A stretch of 64,000 nt of DNA from Pseudomonadota bacterium. GTDB taxonomy: Bacteria; Campylobacterota; Campylobacteria; Campylobacterales; Campylobacteraceae. This document shows, in pieces, positions 19,654 through 29,090 of the stretch (position 1 is the first letter of the stretch; each line of letters begins with the position of its first letter). A model generated the notes under the pieces. That model was not told the origin of the DNA. It was given only the letters and a program-made list of their open reading frames with translations, and did not search any database. Both the position numbers and the translations under genes were made by a program. Where the stretch lies: the NCBI GenBank assembly GCA_002746565.1, contig PDPI01000022.1, positions 58,508 through 122,507 on the forward strand, given 5' to 3'.

Positions 19654-20295
19654 ATGTATGTAGCACCGAGTATATTGTCGGCAGATTTTGGGAGATTGGA
19701 TGGTGAGATAAGGTCTATTTGTGATGCTGGGTGTGATCTAGTTCATGTGGATGTTATGGATGGGCATTTTGTGCCAAATCTAACCATTGGTCCAGTGGTG
19801 GTTGAAGCAGTTGCAAAGGCGGCAACTAAGCCCCTTGATATCCATTTGATGGTCCAAAACAATACCTTTTTTGTGGATTTATTTGCCCCCATAAAACCAA
19901 AATTTTTAAGCTTTCATATAGAAGAAGAAAAACATCCCCATAGACTTATCCAAAAGATACGAGATTATGGTATAAGTCCAGGAATTGTTTTAAATCCCCA
20001 TACTAGTCCAGAAGATATAGAATTTATACTAGAAGATTTGGATATGGTGCTTTTAATGAGTGTAAATCCTGGCTTTGGTGGTCAAAAATTTATCCCAAGT
20101 GTTATAGAAAAAACAAGGCGACTAAGAGAAATGATAGAGAGAAAAAATGCAAAAGTTATGATAGAAGTAGATGGGGGAGTAAATGGTTTAAATGTCAGGG
20201 ATTTGGACGAGGCTGGAGTGGATATAGTGGTTGCTGGAAGTTATGTTTTTGGCTCAAATGATTATGAAATGTCCATAAAATCTTTGCGTGTATAG
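19654..20295 (+). CDS. rpe: Ribulose-phosphate 3-epimerase
   Basis: APSILSADFGRL, DVMDGHFVPNLTIGP, SVNPGFGGQKFIP, EVDGGVN. Confidence 0.98.
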   Translation: MYVAPSILSADFGRLDGEIRSICDAGCDLVHVDVMDGHFVPNLTIGPVVVEAVAKAATKPLDIHLMVQNNTFFVDLFAPIKPKFLSFHIEEEKHPHRLIQKIRDYGISPGIVLNPHTSPEDIEFILEDLDMVLLMSVNPGFGGQKFIPSVIEKTRRLREMIERKNAKVMIEVDGGVNGLNVRDLDEAGVDIVVAGSYVFGSNDYEMSIKSLRV

Positions 20296-20304
20296 GTTGG
20301 TTTT

Positions 20305-21102
20305 GTGAGAAGATTTGATAGATTGGTAAATAGACTTGCAAAAACTGAGCTGTCTTTAAGTAGTATTGAGTTTTCACTCTCCCAAATAGAAGAGCTTGAA
20401 AATGTGGATGTAAAGGATTTTGAGCAGTTAAAGCTTTTAGGCTTGCCGCTGGTTAAAACCAATGACAAATATGCCACCCTAAATACAAGATTAACAAGCC
20501 TAGAAGAGCAAATCTTTTGCGTGGTGGACATAGAAACAAGCTCTAGCGATGTGGAGAGTGGGCAGATCATAGAAATTGGAGCTTTGCTTATAAAAAATGG
20601 CAAGGAAATAGATAGGCTTGAAAGCCTAGTTTATGCTAGGGAAGTCCCGCCTGCCATAGAGGAATTGACTGGAATAGATGCCAAGCAATTAGAAAACTCT
20701 CCATCCCTAAGCTCGGTTTTGGAAAAATTTAGACTTTTTTTGAAAGATCATGTTTTTGTGGCCCATAATGTTGGCTTTGATTATAGATTTATATCAGATT
20801 CTTTTATGCAATGTGGATATGGACCCATGCTAAATAGAAAGCTTTGTACCATAGATTTGGCTAAAAAGACCATAAAAAGTGAGCGTTATGGACTAGAGCA
20901 TCTAAGGGAATTTTTAGATCTTGAAAAGGGCGAACAGCATAGGGCTTTTTGGGATGCTTATAATGCCAATGAGATATTTTTAAAGTGCTTAAAAAACCTT
21001 CCTAAGGATATTTTTACTAGCGAAGAGCTTATAAGGTTTTCAAATCCAAATCCAAGAAAACGCAAAAAGAAAAAGCCCAAAAAAGAAGCTAAAACTAAGT
21101 AG
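20305..21102 (+). CDS. DnaQ-like 3'-5' exonuclease with basic C-terminal tail (GTG start)
   Basis: FCVVDIETSSSDVESGQIIEIGALL, FVAHNVGFDYRFI, EHLREFLDLEKGEQHRAFWDAYN; tail PNPRKRKKKKPKKEAKTK. Confidence 0.88.
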   Translation: MRRFDRLVNRLAKTELSLSSIEFSLSQIEELENVDVKDFEQLKLLGLPLVKTNDKYATLNTRLTSLEEQIFCVVDIETSSSDVESGQIIEIGALLIKNGKEIDRLESLVYAREVPPAIEELTGIDAKQLENSPSLSSVLEKFRLFLKDHVFVAHNVGFDYRFISDSFMQCGYGPMLNRKLCTIDLAKKTIKSERYGLEHLREFLDLEKGEQHRAFWDAYNANEIFLKCLKNLPKDIFTSEELIRFSNPNPRKRKKKKPKKEAKTK

Positions 21103-21104
21103 TT

Positions 21105-21629
21105 TTACATATAAAAGTTTTTAAACTCTACGTAATTTTTTGCTGATTTATATAAAGATGCAACCTCTGCGTCGCTAAGTGAGCGCACTAGTCTAGCAGG
21201 ATTTCCTAAGATCAATGAGCGGGGTGGAAATTTTTTATGTTTAGTTACGAGGGAATTTGCCCCAACTATGCTCTCATACCCTATCACAGCTCCATCTAAA
21301 ATAGTCGCACTCATGCCTATCAAACAGGCATTTTCTATGGTACAACCATGGAGCATAACCTTGTGGGCTATGGTTACATCATCGCCTATAATGGTTGGAT
21401 GTCCATCGCTTTTATCTGGTTTTTTATAATGGGTTACATGCAGCATGGATAAATCTTGAATGCTAGTTCTTTTCCCAATCTTTATAAAATGTACATCCCC
21501 CCTTAAAACGCAATTAAACCAAACCGAGCTATCTTCTCCTATCTCAACACCCCCGATGATATCCGCACTAGGAGCTATAAAAACATTTTTTCCAATTTTT
21601 GGACTTGTGTTTTTGAATTTATGTAGCAT
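21105..21629 (-). CDS. Gamma-class carbonic anhydrase family protein
   Basis: Left-handed beta-helix hexapeptide repeats; SVWFNCVLRGDVHFIKIGKRTSIQDLSMLHVTHYK, TIAHKVMLHGC. Confidence 0.9.
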   Translation of the reverse strand: MLHKFKNTSPKIGKNVFIAPSADIIGGVEIGEDSSVWFNCVLRGDVHFIKIGKRTSIQDLSMLHVTHYKKPDKSDGHPTIIGDDVTIAHKVMLHGCTIENACLIGMSATILDGAVIGYESIVGANSLVTKHKKFPPRSLILGNPARLVRSLSDAEVASLYKSAKNYVEFKNFYM

Positions 21630-21689
21630 TTTTCAAATCCTTTTTGATTATAAAGTTTTGTAAATTTGATAACATAATTTGGCTATAGG

Positions 21690-21850
21690 TTACGCCAAAG
21701 GGTTGTAATCTCTGGCGTAAAATTACACCTCTGAAAACGAGACGAGACAATTGCGTCTAATAATTTTAGTGCCAATTGTACTACTTTTTGTTATAGTTAG
21801 CAAGCTTTACTAAACTAACCCCTTAAATAGGGTCTCTAAGGTCTGTCTCC
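21690..21850. other. Hairpin-rich intergenic segment between uvrB and the gamma-CA gene
   Basis: TTACGCCA/TGGCGTAA (21690-21697/21713-21720), ACAATTG/CAATTGT, GTTAG/CTAAC and CCTTA/TAAGG inverted repeats in sequence. Confidence 0.55.
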
Positions 21851-21872
21851 CTTTGGATAAAGTTGGTATTTC

Positions 21873-23840
21873 TTACAATTTCCTCATCTTCATGATTTCA
21901 TCCCTTAAACTAGCAGCCTTTTCAAACTCTAATTCCTTTGCGGCTTTGTGCATTTGCTTTGTTAATTCGTTTACGATTTTTTGTCTTTCCCTTGCGGGCA
22001 TTTTTTCAGCTCTCTTGCGCCTTGCTACCAATTCTCCATGATCTTCTATGTGTAAATTTTCATCTAGCTTTCTTGTGGTAGATTTTGGAGTTATATTGTG
22101 TAAGTGGTTAAATTCTTCTTGTTTTTTTCTTCTTTTGCTTGTTATATCCATTGCCCTTTGCATGGAGCCTGTTATCTTTTTTGCAAACATTATCACATGT
22201 CCATTTACATTTCTTGCAGCTCTTCCCATGGTTTGGATTAGGCTAGTTTCGCTCCTCAAAAAGCCCTCTTTATCCGCATCTAGGATGGCTATAAGTGAGA
22301 CTTCTGGCAAGTCTAAGCCCTCTCGTAAGAGGTTTATGCCTATTAAAATGTAAAATTCCCCCAGTCTTAAAGAACGGATTATTTGATTTCGCTCGATTGC
22401 ATCTATGTCTGAATGCATGTATTTGACCTTTAAGCCAAGTTCAAGATAGTATCTGCTCAGCTCTTCTGCCATTTTTTTTGTTAAAACCGTTACTAAAACC
22501 CTTTCATTTTTTTCTATAACGGCCTTTGCCCTATCGTGTAAGATTTCCACTTGGTTTTCACTATCGCATATCTCATAGGTTGGATCTAAAAGTCCTGTTG
22601 GGCGTATGATTTGCTCGCTTACTAAGGAGCTTAATTTCAATTCTAAAGGTGCTGGTGTGGCCGATACGAAAAGATAAAAGGGGGCTTTATTGATAAATTC
22701 ATCAAACATCAAAGGGCGGTTATCTAGGGCGCTTGGAAGCCTAAAGCCGTATTCTACCAAAACCTCTTTCCTGCTCCTATCTCCCGCAAACATTCCTCGA
22801 AATTGAGGTAAGCTCACATGGCTTTCATCCACTATGACAAGGTACTCTTTATTCATCATTTCAAAATAATCAAACAAAGTATAGGGCGTTTGACCTTCTT
22901 TTTTCCCTGTTAGATGCCGTGAATAATTTTCTATTCCCTTGCAACTTCCCGTAGTTTCTATCATTTCTAGATCAAATTCCACCCTTTGCTTTAACCTTTG
23001 ATATTCAACGAACTTATTTTCTTTTTCGTAAAAGGCTAGTCTCTCTTTAAGTTCTTTTTCTATATCTCTAACAGCTCTTTTTAGTCTCTCTTGCCCTACA
23101 CTAAATTGACTAGATGGATAAAGCTTATATGAGCTTACATTTTTTAATTTTTTATTTGTCAGTGGATCAAAAAGATACATGCTTTCTATCTCATCCCCAA
23201 AAAATTCTATCCTTAAAGCCTCATCTGTTGAATAGGCTGGATAAATATCTATAACCTCCCCATTTACCCTAAAGTATCCCCTATCAAAAAAGGAATCATT
23301 CCTTTTATATCCCATTTCCACAAGTTCAAGCAAAAAGCCTTTATATGGGATGCTTTCTCCTAACTCCAAAAATCTCATCATTCCCTTAAATTCAACGGGA
23401 TTTCCAAGCCCATAATTAGCTGAAACTGAAGCTATACATATAACATCATCAAAGCTTAAAAGTGAGGCCGTGGCGCTAAGTCTAAGGCATTCTAATTCTT
23501 CATTTATGGAGCTATCTTTTTCTATGAAAAGGTCTTGTCGTGGGATGTAGGCTTCTGGCTGGTAGTAATCATAATAACTTATGAAATATTCAACATGATT
23601 GTTTGGAAAAAAGCTTTTAAATTCGCTATAAAGTTGTGCGGCTAGGGTTTTGTTGTGAGTCATGATAAGGGTTGGGCGTTTTACTTCTTTTATAATGTTT
23701 GCCATGGTGTAGGTTTTTCCACTTCCTGTTACTCCAACTAGGGTTTGATAGCGGTTGTTTTTTTGGATGGATGCTGTTATATTTTTTATGGCTTTGGGTT
23801 GATCTCCAGATGGAGAAAAATCGCTTTTTAGTTCATACAT
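21873..23840 (-). CDS. uvrB: Excinuclease ABC subunit B
   Basis: [88 protein letters not shown]-terminal UVR domain. Confidence 0.98.
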   Translation of the reverse strand: MYELKSDFSPSGDQPKAIKNITASIQKNNRYQTLVGVTGSGKTYTMANIIKEVKRPTLIMTHNKTLAAQLYSEFKSFFPNNHVEYFISYYDYYQPEAYIPRQDLFIEKDSSINEELECLRLSATASLLSFDDVICIASVSANYGLGNPVEFKGMMRFLELGESIPYKGFLLELVEMGYKRNDSFFDRGYFRVNGEVIDIYPAYSTDEALRIEFFGDEIESMYLFDPLTNKKLKNVSSYKLYPSSQFSVGQERLKRAVRDIEKELKERLAFYEKENKFVEYQRLKQRVEFDLEMIETTGSCKGIENYSRHLTGKKEGQTPYTLFDYFEMMNKEYLVIVDESHVSLPQFRGMFAGDRSRKEVLVEYGFRLPSALDNRPLMFDEFINKAPFYLFVSATPAPLELKLSSLVSEQIIRPTGLLDPTYEICDSENQVEILHDRAKAVIEKNERVLVTVLTKKMAEELSRYYLELGLKVKYMHSDIDAIERNQIIRSLRLGEFYILIGINLLREGLDLPEVSLIAILDADKEGFLRSETSLIQTMGRAARNVNGHVIMFAKKITGSMQRAMDITSKRRKKQEEFNHLHNITPKSTTRKLDENLHIEDHGELVARRKRAEKMPARERQKIVNELTKQMHKAAKELEFEKAASLRDEIMKMRKL

Positions 23841-23968
23841 TTTGTAAAATTCCTTTTAGATCGGGTCTAGATTATACAATAAATTTTGAAAAATTTCACA
23901 TAAATTTACGCAAAGTTTATATTTTTTTTGCTACAATTGTGCTCTTAAATTTCCAAAAAGGTTTAGAT

Positions 23969-24202
23969 ATGTTTGAACAAGTACAATCGGTAAATTCTTT
24001 AATGGGTAAAGTGGAAGATTTATTAGCAAAATATGAAAATTTACGTGATCAAAATGAAAAAATGCGTCAAGAGTTGGTAAGTGTAAAAGCTCAAAATGAA
24101 GCCAAAGATTCCCAGATCTTAAAACTTCAAAAAGAAATCCAATCTAGAGATCTTGAAAATGAAGATATATTTGGCAAGATAGAAGCAGTACTTGGTAAAT
24201 GA
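23969..24202 (+). CDS. Small coiled-coil protein, ZapB-like candidate
   Basis: ATG at 23969 after AAAAGG; MFEQVQSVNSLMGKVEDLLAKYENLRDQNEKMRQELVSVKAQNEAKDSQILKLQKEIQ heptad pattern; tracked ORF start 23699 lies in uvrB antisense and is unlikely. Confidence 0.75.
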   Translation: MFEQVQSVNSLMGKVEDLLAKYENLRDQNEKMRQELVSVKAQNEAKDSQILKLQKEIQSRDLENEDIFGKIEAVLGK

Positions 24203-24429
24203 AAAAGATAAAAGTTTCCATAGGATCTAAAGATTTTGATGTCTTTTTGGATGATGATTCTGAAGATTTTGATGAGTTTTTAAAGGATGATATTGGTAAG
24301 ATTTTAAATAAAAATAATGTCATAGATATAAAAGATTTACTAGATGCCTATGTCCACAAATGTTTTTATATATATCAACAAAAAAAATCCATAGATACAA
24401 TCGCATTAAAAATATCTGAAAAAATATAG
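24199..24429 (+). CDS. Small acidic hypothetical protein, possibly ZapA-like
   Basis: MKKIKVSIGSKDFDVFLDDDSEDFDEFLKDDIGKIL; 4-nt overlap with the coiled-coil gene. Confidence 0.6.
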   Translation: MKKIKVSIGSKDFDVFLDDDSEDFDEFLKDDIGKILNKNNVIDIKDLLDAYVHKCFYIYQQKKSIDTIALKISEKI

Positions 24430-24529
24430 CTTTCATATTAATTTATCTTTTTGTAAACATTTTAGTAGTACAATCAAAACAGCATCTTGATAGGGTTTAT
24501 CAGAGATTGCAAATTTATTTAAGGAGTCT

Positions 24530-24958
24530 TTGATGAGAAAAGCTTTTACTATGATTGAATTGATTTTTGTTATCGTTATTTTGGGTATTTTGGCGTCTGT
24601 TGCTATTCCAAAATTAGCAGCCACAAGGGATGATGCTAAGATTTCGAGGTGTTTATCGGAAATTAGCACTGCTATTACTGATCTAGGAGCCTATTATACA
24701 TCACAGGGTAAGTTTGATTCTAATATTAGCAAAATGACTTTTGTTCCCCTAAAAGGAGATGCGAATTCAACTTTAAAATATTTGGTAGAAGGTAGTGTTC
24801 CTTGTGTAAAATTTACATTAACAGATGATGGGAATGTTACGGTTACAGATGGCGATGATGATGGGAGTGTTTGTAAGGGTATAAAAGATTCCTCATCTTA
24901 TCAAAATAAACTTAAAGGCACTAAATCCTTTGGTGGAAGTAGTGTTGCTTTTGATTGA
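24530..24958 (+). CDS. Type II secretion/competence pseudopilin
   Basis: MRKAFTMIELIFVIVILGILASVAIPKLAATRDDA prepilin peptidase signal. Confidence 0.9.
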   Translation: MMRKAFTMIELIFVIVILGILASVAIPKLAATRDDAKISRCLSEISTAITDLGAYYTSQGKFDSNISKMTFVPLKGDANSTLKYLVEGSVPCVKFTLTDDGNVTVTDGDDDGSVCKGIKDSSSYQNKLKGTKSFGGSSVAFD

Positions 24959-24997
24959 TTTTTGTTTTAAATTTTAGTTTTATTTGCAAGGATTACT

Positions 24998-25438
24998 ATG
25001 CAAAATAAAGGGGCTTTTACTGTTATAGAGCTTATATTTGTGATAGTGGTTTTGGGCATATTAGCAGGCATTGCTTTTCCAAGGTTTGCAGTTACTAGAG
25101 ATGATGCTTTTATAGTAAGGGGCAAAAGTGAGCTTTCCACCATAAGGAGTGCTATATCTTCCCATCGTTTGGAAAAAATGATATCTGGAGGAGGAACTGC
25201 TTATATTGGGGATGAAAATTTAAGTAGTGGCGATAAGCTTTTTTCTGGAGTTTTGCCAAATCCCATTTATGAAAAAGAGGGAGGTGGACGTTGGAGAAGG
25301 GTGGATGGATCTAGCAATAAATACATTTTTAGAGCGGGTTCGGGTGCGAGTAGTGATGTTGAATTTACATATAATGATTCTGATGGAACCTTTGAGTGTG
25401 ACCACTCTAAGCCACTTTGTAAAAAACTTGCAGAATAG
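24998..25438 (+). CDS. Type II secretion/competence pseudopilin, tandem paralogue
   Basis: MQNKGAFTVIELIFVIVVLGILAGIAFPRFAVTRDDA. Confidence 0.9.
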   Translation: MQNKGAFTVIELIFVIVVLGILAGIAFPRFAVTRDDAFIVRGKSELSTIRSAISSHRLEKMISGGGTAYIGDENLSSGDKLFSGVLPNPIYEKEGGGRWRRVDGSSNKYIFRAGSGASSDVEFTYNDSDGTFECDHSKPLCKKLAE

Positions 25439-25440
25439 TT

Positions 25441-27282
25441 TTGTTTTACTATAAAATAGCCATTATAGGCAATTCTTTATCTCCTTTGACTTACCAAAGT
25501 CGTGATAGATTAGATCCAGCGGATGAAGTTTTAGTGCCACTAAAATCGGCCCAAAAAAATGCCATTGTTTTAGGAGAAGTACAAAAACCAAGTTTTGTAT
25601 GCAAATGCATTTTGGAAAAAAGAGGTTTCTTTTCTGATATTCAGTTTAAGCTAATGAAGTTTATCTCAAATTATTATGTTTGCTCCATGGGTGAGGCTTG
25701 TGGTATTTTTACTTCTTTTACTAGCAATGATAGCTTTTCTACAACCCCCTTTAGATGCAAGGAAAGATTAACCCTCTCGAGTGAACAAAAAAATATAAAA
25801 GAAAAAATAAAATCCCAAGCCCTATCCTTACTTTTTGGCGACACAGGAAGTGGAAAGACGGAAATTTACATATCCTTAATGCTTGAAGAGCTAGAAAAGG
25901 GAAATAGTGTTATCTTCCTAATGCCCGAAATTTCCCTAACTCCCCAGATGAAAAAACGCCTTAGCAAATATTTTGGAGATTTAGTTGCCATTTGGCATTC
26001 AAAGATAAGCAAAAAGAAAAAGCAAAGCATTTTACACGATCTACAAAAAGGAAAAATACGTGTAATTGCAGGGGCTAGGTCAGCTTTATTTTTACCCATA
26101 AAAAATCTATCCCTTATAATAGTCGATGAAGAGCATGATGAAAGTTACAAATCCTCATCAAATCCCCGCTATAATGCAAGGGATTTGAGCTTAATGTATG
26201 GTAAAATTTCCTCTGCGAGGGTGGTTTTAGGAAGTGGAACTCCAAGCTTAACAAGTTTTTCAAAATTGCCATTTTTTAGGCTAGAGGGGACTTATTTTAA
26301 AAGCCATAAAAGTTTTATTTATGAAAATGCCCACAATCAAATCACCCCCTTTATGCTAAGTCGCATCGAAAATGCTCTAAGTCAAAATTACCAAGTTATT
26401 ATCTTTGTTCCCACAAGGGCAAATTTTAAATATCTCACATGCAAAGAATGTGGCGAAAATATAAAATGTCCCTTTTGTGAGGTTGGAATGAGTTTGCATT
26501 CAAAGCTAAATGCCCTAAAATGTCATTATTGCAATTTTACTCTAAAAATTCCAAATCAATGCCCTAATTGCAAAGACCAGATATTAGAAGCCAATCGCAT
26601 AGGAACAGCCCAAATAGCCAAAGAATTGCAAGAAATATTTACCGATAAAAATATACAAATTTTTGATAGAGACGAGGTTAAAACCCAAAAAGCCCTAAAA
26701 TCCACCCTAAAAGATTTCAATGACAAAAAAATCCACATCCTAGTTGGAACCCAGATGCTAAGCAAGGGTCATGATTATCATGGCGTGGCATTAAGTGTTA
26801 TTTTAGGAATTGATAGCATTTTAGCTACAGGTGATTATAGATCTAGAGAAAAAGCCTTATCTTTAAGCATTCAGGTAGCTGGACGTGCGGGGCGAAAAGG
26901 CAAGGGAGAAGTTTTCATACAAACCCAAAATGAAGAATTTTTTAAAACCTATATGGAAGATTATGAAAAATTTTTAAAAGATGAATTGACTTTTAGAAAA
27001 AACCTATATCCCCCTTACAAAAAACTTTTATGCTTAAAAATCTCCCATACTAAAGAGCAAGTGTGTCAAGAGATAACAAATGAGCTAGTAAATTTCATAA
27101 AAACCCTTCCCTTTGAAATGGAATTAGTCGGATATGGTGTATCAAACATCAGCAAAATAGCATCTAAATATCGATATGAAATCCTACTTAGATCATCATC
27201 GGCAAAACCCCTAATCCAAGCTGCTTTTACATGTAAACGCCCCTTTGTTCAAGCCGATATGGATCCGCTTAGTTTTAGTTAG
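25441..27282 (+). CDS. priA: Primosomal protein N' helicase (TTG start)
   Basis: LLFGDTGSGKTEIYISLM, IIVDEEHDESYKSSSNPRYNARDLSLMYG, zinc-binding cysteines CKECGENIKCPFCEVGM..CHYCNF..CPNC, QVAGRAGRKGKGEVFIQT. Confidence 0.96.
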   Translation: MFYYKIAIIGNSLSPLTYQSRDRLDPADEVLVPLKSAQKNAIVLGEVQKPSFVCKCILEKRGFFSDIQFKLMKFISNYYVCSMGEACGIFTSFTSNDSFSTTPFRCKERLTLSSEQKNIKEKIKSQALSLLFGDTGSGKTEIYISLMLEELEKGNSVIFLMPEISLTPQMKKRLSKYFGDLVAIWHSKISKKKKQSILHDLQKGKIRVIAGARSALFLPIKNLSLIIVDEEHDESYKSSSNPRYNARDLSLMYGKISSARVVLGSGTPSLTSFSKLPFFRLEGTYFKSHKSFIYENAHNQITPFMLSRIENALSQNYQVIIFVPTRANFKYLTCKECGENIKCPFCEVGMSLHSKLNALKCHYCNFTLKIPNQCPNCKDQILEANRIGTAQIAKELQEIFTDKNIQIFDRDEVKTQKALKSTLKDFNDKKIHILVGTQMLSKGHDYHGVALSVILGIDSILATGDYRSREKALSLSIQVAGRAGRKGKGEVFIQTQNEEFFKTYMEDYEKFLKDELTFRKNLYPPYKKLLCLKISHTKEQVCQEITNELVNFIKTLPFEMELVGYGVSNISKIASKYRYEILLRSSSAKPLIQAAFTCKRPFVQADMDPLSFS

Positions 27283-27295
27283 TTTGAAGCTTTTA

Positions 27296-27326
27296 TGACG
27301 TATAATAGATACAAATTTATACGTCA
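27296..27326 (+). promoter_or_regulatory. Palindromic operator overlapping the -10 element of the toxin-antitoxin operon
   Basis: TGACGTATAA-11 nt-TTATACGTCA, 10-bp perfect arms; TATAAT at 27301-27306. Confidence 0.7.
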
Positions 27327-27337
27327 AAGGAGAATTT

Positions 27338-27592
27338 ATGAACGCGAGATTGACGCTTTATAGCGAAAGATCTCTCATAGATGAGATAAAAAAAATCGCA
27401 AAAGAAAACAACACCTCTGTTTCAAGGATGGTCAATGAGTTTTTTAAAAAAACCCTAAAAGATAAAAGGAAAGAGAAAAAAGATGGTCGAACTTTGATGG
27501 ATTTGGCTGGTTGCTTGAAAGATGCGAATATTCCTGAGGATATGAGCTATAAAGATATTATGCACCAGCACTGGGAAGAGAAGTATTTATGA
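27338..27592 (+). CDS. Antitoxin, ribbon-helix-helix-like (DUF6364-like), VapB-type
   Basis: MNARLTLYSERSLIDEIKKIAKENNTSVSRMVNEFFKK RHH pattern; 4-nt overlap with PIN gene. Confidence 0.85.
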   Translation: MNARLTLYSERSLIDEIKKIAKENNTSVSRMVNEFFKKTLKDKRKEKKDGRTLMDLAGCLKDANIPEDMSYKDIMHQHWEEKYL

Positions 27593-27996
27593 GAGTTTTA
27601 CTTGATACGAATGTGGTTTTGGATTTATTTTTGCAAAGAGAAGAATTTTTTGCTGAGGTGGAAGCGATCATGAATATGATTGAAGCAGGGAAAATCAAGG
27701 GTTATATATGCGCTAATAGCATGACGACTATTGATTATTTTTTAACAAAAAGTCTTGGCAAGGACGCTAGTTTGTCAAATGTTATGCTACTTTTGGACAA
27801 ATTCCAAATAGCAAGTGTAGATAAAAAAGTTCTCACACAAGCTGTACAAGAATGTGGACGAGATTATGAAGATAGTGTTATATATTCAAGCGCAAAAGAA
27901 GCTAGGGTGGACTTTATCATAACTTGCGATAAAAAGGGCTTCCAAAATTCCCCAATAAAAGTTTTAAGTCCCAAAGAGTTTTTATCTATCATGTAA
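27589..27996 (+). CDS. PIN-domain toxin, VapC-like
   Basis: MRVLLDTNVVLDLFLQREEFF, CGRDYEDSVIYSSAKEARVDFIITCDKKGF acidic PIN motifs. Confidence 0.9.
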   Translation: MRVLLDTNVVLDLFLQREEFFAEVEAIMNMIEAGKIKGYICANSMTTIDYFLTKSLGKDASLSNVMLLLDKFQIASVDKKVLTQAVQECGRDYEDSVIYSSAKEARVDFIITCDKKGFQNSPIKVLSPKEFLSIM

Positions 27997-28020
27997 GCAA
28001 AATTTTGCTAAAATCTCCCT

Positions 28021-29088
28021 ATGATAAAAAGATATAAAACTAAACAAATAAAAGTCGGCGGAGTGCCCATTGGTGGTTTTGCGCCTATTCCTGTGCAGTC
28101 TATGACTTTTTCTAAAACTAGGGATGTTGAAGCAACCTTAGATCAGATAAAGAGGTTGCATTTTGCTGGGTGCGATATAGTTCGTGTGGCTGTACCTGAA
28201 TACGAAGATGCAAGGGCTTTGAGGGCGATAAAGGAGCAAAGTTCACTTCCTATTGTGGCAGATATTCATTTTAATTACCGCCTTGCACTTATGGCGGCTG
28301 AGGTTGTGGATTGTGTGCGGGTAAATCCTGGAAATATTGGCAACAAAAAGCGTATGGGCGAGGTTGTAAAAGCTTGTCAGCAAAGAAATATCCCTATTCG
28401 TATCGGAGTAAATTCTGGCAGTTTGGAAAAAGAATTTGACATCAAATACGGACAAACCCCAAAGGGCATGGTCGAATCAGCCCTTTATAATATAAAATAC
28501 CTAGAAGATATGGGATTTACAAATATGAAAATATCCCTAAAAGCCAGCGATGTTGGCAGAACCGTTGAGGCGTATAGAACACTTCGTCCCTTGGTTGAAT
28601 ATCCTTTTCATTTGGGTGTTACGGAAGCTGGGACCATATTTCATTCAACCATAAAATCCTCCATTGCACTTGGGACGCTCTTGCTTGAGGGAATTGGTGA
28701 TACCATGAGGGTTTCCATAACCGGTGAGCTTGAAGAGGAAGTAAAAGTAGCACGAGGCATCTTAAAAGATAGTGGAGTAGCAAAGGATGGGATCAATATC
28801 ATCTCTTGCCCCACATGCGGTAGATTGCAAGCCGATCTAGTAAAAGCAGTAGCTGAAGTCGAGAAAAAAACCGCCCACATAAAAACACCCCTTAATGTTT
28901 CAGTAATGGGATGTGTGGTTAATGCCCTAGGCGAAGCAAAGGAGGCTGATGTTGCCATTGCTTTTGGAAAGGGTAATGGGCTTGTTATAAAAAAGGGCGA
29001 GATAGTTGCAAAATTGGATGAGAAAAATTTGGTAGATAGATTTTTGCAAGAGGTTGAAATCGCCGCTAAAGAAATGGAGGAGGGTTAA
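28021..29088 (+). CDS. ispG: 4-hydroxy-3-methylbut-2-en-1-yl diphosphate synthase
   Basis: [57 protein letters not shown]. Confidence 0.97.
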   Translation: MIKRYKTKQIKVGGVPIGGFAPIPVQSMTFSKTRDVEATLDQIKRLHFAGCDIVRVAVPEYEDARALRAIKEQSSLPIVADIHFNYRLALMAAEVVDCVRVNPGNIGNKKRMGEVVKACQQRNIPIRIGVNSGSLEKEFDIKYGQTPKGMVESALYNIKYLEDMGFTNMKISLKASDVGRTVEAYRTLRPLVEYPFHLGVTEAGTIFHSTIKSSIALGTLLLEGIGDTMRVSITGELEEEVKVARGILKDSGVAKDGINIISCPTCGRLQADLVKAVAEVEKKTAHIKTPLNVSVMGCVVNALGEAKEADVAIAFGKGNGLVIKKGEIVAKLDEKNLVDRFLQEVEIAAKEMEEG

Positions 29089-29090
29089 AA

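Noticed and set aside
21661-21870. uvrB downstream hairpin region as another copy of the dispersed repeat
   Set aside because: Shares only short AT-rich words (e.g. AGCAAGCTTTACTAAACTAAC) with copies A-C and lacks the GATAACTAGTAA core, so treated as a separate feature.
23699-23968. Upstream extension of the tracked ORF 23699..24202 (+)
   Set aside because: The first 270 bp are antisense to the uvrB 5' end; a good ATG with an SD motif at 23969 gives the compact coiled-coil protein.
24433-24669. Minus-strand ORF overlapping the first pseudopilin
   Set aside because: Covers the pseudopilin start and signal region in antisense; no recognisable protein features.
24530-25438. Tandem pseudopilins as a novel secretion locus
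   Set aside because: Isolated pairs of pseudopilin genes near housekeeping genes are common in Campylobacterota and fit the known competence/T2S-like apparatus.
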